25,904 nucleotides of DNA from a virus, in IMG/VR virus record IMGVR_UViG_3300009545_000646, positions 1 to 25,904 of that record. The stretch is one strand, 5' to 3'. The notes under the pieces were generated by a model, which saw nothing but the letters and a program-made list of their open reading frames with translations, made no database searches and had not been told where the DNA came from. The translations under genes and the position numbers were made by a program. Within the stretch, counting starts at the first letter, position 1. The number at the start of each line of letters is the position of its first letter. Below are positions 21,338 through 25,904 of the stretch, piece after piece.

Positions 21338-21607
21338 ATGAACAAGATCGTTCGGGATCTACTTCATGAGGTTTGGGGCGAACTCTGGCAAGGCGCAATC
21401 TTCGGGGAGATAATCTGCGCCCTTGTCTCCATGATGATCTTTTGGGACGCCATCAAAAGCGGTTGGATGTGGGCATCGTGGCGCCCTTGGGCAGCTCAAG
21501 GGTTTCTCTGGATCGTCATCACATTGTTCGACCTTGCACGGCGCTACATAAGGCGGAAGATGCTTGACAGCCGGCCGAAGGTGTTGCGCGCGAAAGAGAG
21601 GAGATGA
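21338..21607 (+). CDS. Small membrane protein with two predicted helices
   Basis: An 89-residue protein with hydrophobic segments at about residues 20-36 and 50-68 and a very basic C terminus. This pattern fits a small holin or an accessory membrane protein; no endolysin gene is next to it, so holin is only a possibility. Directly after its TGA the same frame stays open for 23 more codons and ends exactly at the start of the next gene. Confidence 0.55.
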   Translation: MNKIVRDLLHEVWGELWQGAIFGEIICALVSMMIFWDAIKSGWMWASWRPWAAQGFLWIVITLFDLARRYIRRKMLDSRPKVLRAKERR

Positions 21608-21679
21608 GAAGCGTTTAACGCAGGACTCGCAACCAAGCTCGAAGAACAGGGTCTCACTTTTGTAAGGGAGACACCATGA
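21608..21679 (+). pseudogene. In-frame extension or gene remnant after TGA
   Basis: The 23 codons after the stop at 21605-21607 read a protein-like sequence (EAFNAGLATKLEEQGLTF, then VRETP) and end in a TGA overlapping the next ATG (ATGA at 21676-21679). It could be the tail end of a lost gene, or a stop-codon readthrough product of 21338-21607. Chance is not excluded, because a frame of this length is common. Confidence 0.25.
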
Positions 21680-22638
21680 ACAAGCTACTTGCCACAATAT
21701 TCATAAGTCTGATCGCTTTCGGCTGGGCCAATGATGCCAGCGCGGATGATGCTTATGTAAAGAATGGTTCGATAGGTGCAGTTGCGCCAACGGGGCAGGA
21801 CGATGGCTCACCTATTCCTACACTGCAATTTAAAGAGTGGATTGGCCATAAGTTCATCTTCCTGCCGATACGCCGTAGTCTCCAAAATTACGGCTATCAG
21901 TTAATCACAAAATCTGATAACGATACGTCCACAACTTTTTATACTCCCTATGAAGATCTCGTAGGTAAGACAGCCGTTTTGCAAAGTGTATCACCTACGA
22001 AATATACCCAACGAGTTGCCCTGAAACTGGATGCAACTGAGGACATTTACTATGCAGAAGTGAGTGGCGATCCACCAACTTGCATGCATATTGCGCTTGT
22101 GTCAGATATTGACACGGCAAGAAAGCTATGGAAGGGTAAAGCCCTTTGGTGTCGCAGTGGTGTCTTGCAAACTTACGATGAAGGCAAAGATACTGATGCT
22201 GTTGGCCAAATTGAAGCTCTTTCAGAGATCTACATCGACCGTTGTTCGAAGGTGTATGTGGTAGACATTGTCGCGGGATGGGATAATGACGCCCCTGTTC
22301 GATTTATTTTGAAATCGAACGACGGGCGGGAGGGTTTCATTGATATCCATGCAAGCAATACCAATACAGATTTAGTATATTTAAACACCTTCCGTAGCGC
22401 ATTCTTTGATGTCAATCCCCGGACACTGTATAAATGGCCCGCTAAAATCTGGGAAGCAATTGAGAGTGGACGCGCCATTATTGGCATGACACGCGAACAG
22501 GTTCGGCTCGCCTGTGATGCACCCAGTAAGAAGAATGAAGATGAGACGGCTTCCGGCAAAACCGAACAATGGGTTTATCCTAACCAATATGTCTATTTCC
22601 AGGATGGGAAAGTCTCATCAATCACCACTCTCAAATAA
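21676..22638 (+). CDS. Secreted protein with BamE/SmpA-like C terminus, probable moron
   Basis: The product has 320 residues. A Sec-type signal peptide is clear: a Lys, a hydrophobic core (LLATIFISLIAFGW) and an Ala-Ser-Ala cleavage site near residue 23. The long middle is unrecognised, with four cysteines that could form disulfides. Residues about 268-320 (IIGMTREQVRLACDAPSKK, then WVYPNQYVYFQDGKVSSI) match the BamE/SmpA pattern G.T..QV....P ... W.Y ... F..GKV. ATG 21676 has AGGGAG six bases upstream. Base composition appears more AT-rich than the tail genes, which fits an acquired gene. It likely acts in the periplasm or envelope of a lysogen. Confidence 0.65.
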   Translation: MNKLLATIFISLIAFGWANDASADDAYVKNGSIGAVAPTGQDDGSPIPTLQFKEWIGHKFIFLPIRRSLQNYGYQLITKSDNDTSTTFYTPYEDLVGKTAVLQSVSPTKYTQRVALKLDATEDIYYAEVSGDPPTCMHIALVSDIDTARKLWKGKALWCRSGVLQTYDEGKDTDAVGQIEALSEIYIDRCSKVYVVDIVAGWDNDAPVRFILKSNDGREGFIDIHASNTNTDLVYLNTFRSAFFDVNPRTLYKWPAKIWEAIESGRAIIGMTREQVRLACDAPSKKNEDETASGKTEQWVYPNQYVYFQDGKVSSITTLK

Positions 22639-22661
22639 GCTATCCAAATGAGTAAGCAGTA

Positions 22662-22694
22662 AGGTCAGATCGCAGACTATCAACGATCTGACCT
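22662..22694. terminator. Bidirectional terminator-like hairpin
   Basis: AGGTCAGATCG (22662-22672) and CGATCTGACCT (22684-22694) form a perfect 11-bp stem with an 11-nt loop, between the converging ends of the secreted protein gene and the sigma factor gene. Flanking T runs are poor. Confidence 0.55.
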
Positions 22695-22698
22695 GCAT

Positions 22699-23337
22699 TC
22701 ACACCCGCATACTCGCACCTGGCGCCGTGGATGGCAGAACCGCATCCTTCCACTCCGGATAATACTTCCTCAGATCCTTCAACATGGCTTGATGCTGTGA
22801 GCCGATGCAGGACCGGGTAACGCCGCATCGTGTCGCAATGCTCGATAAGGAAGCATCCTCCACGTAGGCACCGACGAAGATATCCCGGCGTCGACCATGC
22901 AGGACGCTAGCCATTGACTGCATCGCGTCATCCGTCAAGATGCCGGCATAATCCGTATCGCTGCACGGATCGGGAATTCTCTCCGCAAACGAGATCTCAC
23001 CGTCCTCGCCGGCCGCTTCATCGAGAGAAAAGGAAATCCGCTTCGCTCGGTTCGCATCAAACTTGAGCTTCTGCAGTATCTTCCCCTGGATCCACATAAA
23101 CGCATACGACGAGAACTTCATCCCCTTCGCCGGATTGTATAGTTTCGCCGCGGACCATAGCGCCATCAAGCCCGTTTCATAGGCTTCTTCATACTGGGTT
23201 TGATTGGCGTACACGATCGAGAATTTCCGCTTGATCACAAAGTCGATGATCCCCAGGTTTTCAGATACCAGGCGATCGACGGCATTGCGGGGACGACCAC
23301 ATACGACGGGGAGCTCTCGTTCAGTGGAGAAGATCAC
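22699..23337 (-). CDS. Sigma-70 family RNA polymerase sigma factor
   Basis: Phage-borne sigma factor with clear region 2: VDRLVSENLGIIDFVIKRKF, then YEEAYETGLMALWSAAKLYN, then GMKFSSYAFMWIQGKI (about residues 18-95). Region 4 is an HTH near the end (SLSSIATRCGVTRSCIGSQHQ, about 165-190). Region 3 is short. I set the start at GTG 23337 because GGAGG (complement of 23346-23350) lies eight bases upstream; an ATG at 23352 would leave almost no leader after the -10 box. It is transcribed against its neighbours inside the tail module, so it is an independent unit. It may direct transcription of late or moron genes. Confidence 0.85.
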   Translation of the reverse strand: MIFSTERELPVVCGRPRNAVDRLVSENLGIIDFVIKRKFSIVYANQTQYEEAYETGLMALWSAAKLYNPAKGMKFSSYAFMWIQGKILQKLKFDANRAKRISFSLDEAAGEDGEISFAERIPDPCSDTDYAGILTDDAMQSMASVLHGRRRDIFVGAYVEDASLSSIATRCGVTRSCIGSQHQAMLKDLRKYYPEWKDAVLPSTAPGASMRV

Positions 23338-23365
23338 GGCAAAAACCTCCATACTTCATTTTGGC

Positions 23366-23392
23366 ATTATACCGCGTATCAATCAATGGCAA
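23366..23392 (-). promoter_or_regulatory. Possible promoter of sigma factor gene
   Basis: On the - strand a perfect -10 TATAAT (23366-23371) is preceded by TTGCCA (23387-23392) at a short 15-bp spacing. The predicted start site near 23359 leaves a leader just long enough to hold the GGAGG site. The octamer GGTATAAT recurs on the + strand at 23431-23438. Confidence 0.4.
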
Positions 23393-23422
23393 CCGAACAC
23401 ATGACCGGCACAATAGTTTACT

Positions 23423-23448
23423 ATCCAAAAGGTATAATATTTTTGGAT
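23423..23448 (+). promoter_or_regulatory. Dyad ATCCAAAA/TTTTGGAT enclosing a TATAAT box
   Basis: ATCCAAAA (23423-23430) and TTTTGGAT (23441-23448) are a perfect inverted pair, and TATAAT (23433-23438) lies in the 10-bp centre. No normal -35 is found upstream. This could be a repressor operator over a tape-measure promoter or a promoter used by the phage sigma factor. The dyad is AT-rich, so a terminator is unlikely. Confidence 0.45.
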
Positions 23449-23507
23449 GTTCAAGTAATGATCGCAGTATTTTTCTCATTCTTTTTCTCGTTGTCCAGGT
23501 GAACTTT

Positions 23508-25904
23508 ATGGCTTCCAATGTTCTAATTTCAGTCAGGATGAACACGGCCGATGCGGTGCGGAACGCGGGAGCATTGGCCCGTGCCGTCAATCGCTCAATG
23601 ACGTCGATCGCCGCTGATACTCGCCTGGCAACTGTGGCCACTCGGGAATTCACTCGAGCACAAATCGGCATGTCCGATGCGGGACTGATCGCAGCGCGAA
23701 ACAGTGCCGCCGTCGGCCGTGCTTTGCTTGCACAAGAGGCCGCCACGCAGCGCATGATCATTGCTGAACGGGCATACACGGCAGAGATTGCCCGGCAAAT
23801 CGCTCTGCGGGCCAGCATGCCGGTTGCCCCGCTCACTCCGCCGCCGGCCATTGTGCCTGTGGGTAGAGGAGGCGCGGGAATTGGCTCTATTGGCAGCGGA
23901 CTTCGATCTGTCGGCGGGGCGTTGACATCGAGCGTTACCTATCCCGTTTTGGCAAGCGCAGCATTAGCCGTTTCCGCATCGGTATCCCGGGAGAGCAGTT
24001 TCGGCAATATCGAAAAGCTTTACAGCAAAAGCACTAATACCGAAGAAGGCAAGAGAATCGCGCAGGACCTGAAAGAACTCAATGTTCAGATGGTTCAGTT
24101 AACCCATGAGATCCCTGTCACATACAAGCAGTTGGCATCATTTGGGGAAGTTGGAGGCCAGCTCGGCGTACCGATCAAAGCATTGGCTGAATTTGAGAAG
24201 GTCGCGGCTCAATTAGGGATTACCACGGATTTAAGCGGTGAGCAGGCGGCGACGGGACTTGCAAAGATTGCCGCCGCCACGGGAGTTGCTGACAAAGACT
24301 TCTCTGAGTTCGTCAAGCGCGCCGGTTCATCCCTTTCCGTGATGTCGAGTGAGGGCGCCGCTTCCACATCCCAAATCCTTGATATGACGATGCGGTTCGC
24401 GAGTGCCGGTAAAACTGCGAAAATGACAGTGCCAGACATGTTCGCATTGGCAAACGCCGTTGCGAGCATGGGCCAGGAAGCGGAAGCCGGCGGCGGCGCA
24501 ATGATGCAGCTTCTTGGGAAATTGGGCACGGCCACAGCTCGCGGCGGCACAAGCCTCACGCAATTTGCGACCACCGCGCACATGACGAATGCCGAGTTCA
24601 AGGCTCTCTTCCAGAAGGACGGCTTTGCGGCGATTATGGCATATGTCGAGGGCCTGGCTCGTCTGGAAAAAGGCGGCCGTAGTTCCATTGATACCTTGTC
24701 GAAAATGGGGATCACAAATATCCGTTTGCGCCAATCTGTTTTGAACCTGGCAACCGGCTTCGAACAGGCTGCAAAACTGCGTGGAGATGCGATTGAGGGC
24801 TGGCAGCAAATGACGGCCCTGGAAGATCGAACGGGGATCGTAGCATCAAAGACAGGTTCAAAGCTTATGATGCTGTGGAGCGAAGTCGAGGAAACGGCGA
24901 AGGCCTTCGGCGATGACCTCGTTCCAACGTTACGTGACTTACTCCCCGCCTTAGAGGATCTACTAAAGCATGCCGGCGACCTTGCAAAGTCGTTCGCGGG
25001 CATGCCCAGGCCGCTGCAGGAAGTCATCATCGGATGTCTTGCCCTGGGTGCCGCGTTGGGTCCAATGCTGAGCGGATTGGGTGGAATATTCGCCGTCGCA
25101 TCGTCGGCAAAACGAGGACTTGATGCGCTCGCATTAGCAAACGCGGCCGCGATCGCATCCGGCACAACCATGGCGGCGAGAGGCGCGGCAGCCCTCGCCG
25201 TTGGCGCTCCCTATGTGGCGGCAATAATCGCCGCTACGGGATTTGTCGTAACCCTCGGTAAGAAATGGGGTGAAGTCGAATCCGCGCAGGACGATGCGAG
25301 AAGTTCTGCAGAGCGTTACGCCGATACGCTCGCCCATATGAAGGCAGCGGGGGGAAGCCAGGCCTTAACCGCCGTGAACAATGATCTTATTCGCGAGATC
25401 AATCAGCTTCAAGAAGCCTTGGATGAAACGATGAAGCAGCCGCAAGGCGCAAACATCGACTCATTCATTCGGACGAAGTTGGCCGGAGAGGGATTTGATC
25501 CGAAGGTATCCCCATTCATCAACAATGTGATGGCAGTGAGGGCGCGGATTGCATCCGATCAAGCGGACCTGCAGAAGGTCAAGACACTTCAGCATGAGCA
25601 GGTAATTTCCGGCGCAGGGGAGGCGAAACGGGCTGCCGATACCGCCGGCGTATCCGATCTTGCCAAGTCGGTTGTAAGCCATGCGTTCGACAGTATCAAC
25701 ACACCGCAAAATGTCGCAAGCTGTGCGCTATTCCTTTCGGAGATCTATAAGAGAGCTGGGGCACAGGTTCCGGCCGGTGGCATCGCTTCGGCCAAGGGAT
25801 TGATGGATTGGGCCGTCAAGCAGGGGGCGACAGCGCATCCTACTTCACAGGCTCTTCCAGGAGACCTTATCGTATGGCATGGTAATCGATACGGCGCAAG
25901 TCAA
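23508..25904 (+). CDS. Tape-measure protein fused to NlpC/P60- or CHAP-like hydrolase domain (3' end beyond window)
   Basis: This frame stays open for 799 codons to the window end, so the gene is partial. The N-terminal 110 residues are a helical, Ala/Arg-rich coiled region. Tail tape-measure features follow: a TP901-type core (SFGNIEKLYSKST, then LAKIAAATGVADKDFSEFVKRAGS; about residues 165-480) and hydrophobic segments near 505-590 (VIIGCLALGAALGPMLSGLGG and AALAVGAPYVAAIIAATGFVV). From about residue 726 a cysteine-peptidase-like segment appears (NVASCALFLSEIYKRAG, then PGDLIVWHG), typical of NlpC/P60 or CHAP murein hydrolases, whose catalytic His would lie outside. The product would set tail length and open the cell wall during DNA injection. 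Start ATG 23508 has AGGTG upstream. Confidence 0.85.
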   Translation, partial: MASNVLISVRMNTADAVRNAGALARAVNRSMTSIAADTRLATVATREFTRAQIGMSDAGLIAARNSAAVGRALLAQEAATQRMIIAERAYTAEIARQIALRASMPVAPLTPPPAIVPVGRGGAGIGSIGSGLRSVGGALTSSVTYPVLASAALAVSASVSRESSFGNIEKLYSKSTNTEEGKRIAQDLKELNVQMVQLTHEIPVTYKQLASFGEVGGQLGVPIKALAEFEKVAAQLGITTDLSGEQAATGLAKIAAATGVADKDFSEFVKRAGSSLSVMSSEGAASTSQILDMTMRFASAGKTAKMTVPDMFALANAVASMGQEAEAGGGAMMQLLGKLGTATARGGTSLTQFATTAHMTNAEFKALFQKDGFAAIMAYVEGLARLEKGGRSSIDTLSKMGITNIRLRQSVLNLATGFEQAAKLRGDAIEGWQQMTALEDRTGIVASKTGSKLMMLWSEVEETAKAFGDDLVPTLRDLLPALEDLLKHAGDLAKSFAGMPRPLQEVIIGCLALGAALGPMLSGLGGIFAVASSAKRGLDALALANAAAIASGTTMAARGAAALAVGAPYVAAIIAATGFVVTLGKKWGEVESAQDDARSSAERYADTLAHMKAAGGSQALTAVNNDLIREINQLQEALDETMKQPQGANIDSFIRTKLAGEGFDPKVSPFINNVMAVRARIASDQADLQKVKTLQHEQVISGAGEAKRAADTAGVSDLAKSVVSHAFDSINTPQNVASCALFLSEIYKRAGAQVPAGGIASAKGLMDWAVKQGATAHPTSQALPGDLIVWHGNRYGASQ

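Noticed and set aside
24209-25171. Long - strand reading frame over the tape-measure gene
   Set aside because: The + strand frame is open throughout, has tape-measure and hydrolase features and a ribosome site; the antisense product is a low-complexity Ala/Ser/Pro shadow.

Overview
The window reads as part of the genome of a tailed double-stranded DNA bacteriophage or prophage. It carries, on the + strand, a zinc-motif small-terminase candidate, a large terminase, a P22-like portal, a scaffold-like protein, the start of a major capsid protein, a tail tube protein and a tape-measure protein fused to a cell-wall hydrolase-like domain. The host cannot be named from the sequence. Shine-Dalgarno sites are strong (GGAGG type), GTG and TTG starts occur, and the base composition looks slightly GC-rich. 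No integrase, tRNA, CRISPR array or insertion sequence was recognised.

Layout. (1) 1-525: a small membrane-anchored protein of unknown function. (2) 526-927: no gene, but a good sigma70-type promoter, a stretch rich in hairpins and an intrinsic terminator placed directly before the ribosome binding site of the first packaging gene. This is a candidate non-coding RNA or regulatory leader. (3) 928-7969: packaging and head genes, tightly spaced or overlapping, ending in a capsid gene that stops after 92 codons. (4) 7983-16590: a cassette with two repressor-like genes on the - strand, a divergent control region, and about ten co-directional + strand genes ending in a primase-polymerase/SF3 helicase and a small partner gene. 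The cassette is bounded by two related sequences of about 80 bp in inverted orientation. A strikingly symmetric array of GTGAC repeats around a 14-bp dyad lies inside the 3' end of the helicase gene and is a good candidate replication origin. (5) 16735-18522: accessory genes, one a degenerate ImmA-like protein and two sharing an N-terminal domain. (6) 18522-21282: Fn3-containing tail protein and tail tube. (7) 21338-23502: probable morons (membrane protein, secreted BamE-like protein, sigma factor) where tail-assembly chaperones would be expected. (8) 23508 to the end: tape measure, open at the window edge.

The most notable point is the junction between (3) and (4). The capsid gene is cut short 13 nt before the left cassette boundary. 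Neither its remainder nor any head-completion gene is found on the other side of the cassette. Either a self-contained regulation-plus-replication unit has replaced the middle of the structural region, making a defective or satellite-like prophage, or the assembly joins two pieces. The cassette is organised like a portable replicon: repressors, a dyad-flanked early promoter, replication genes, an internal origin candidate and inverted boundaries. It has no recognisable recombinase of its own. Domain calls rest on motifs read by eye; no database search was possible.
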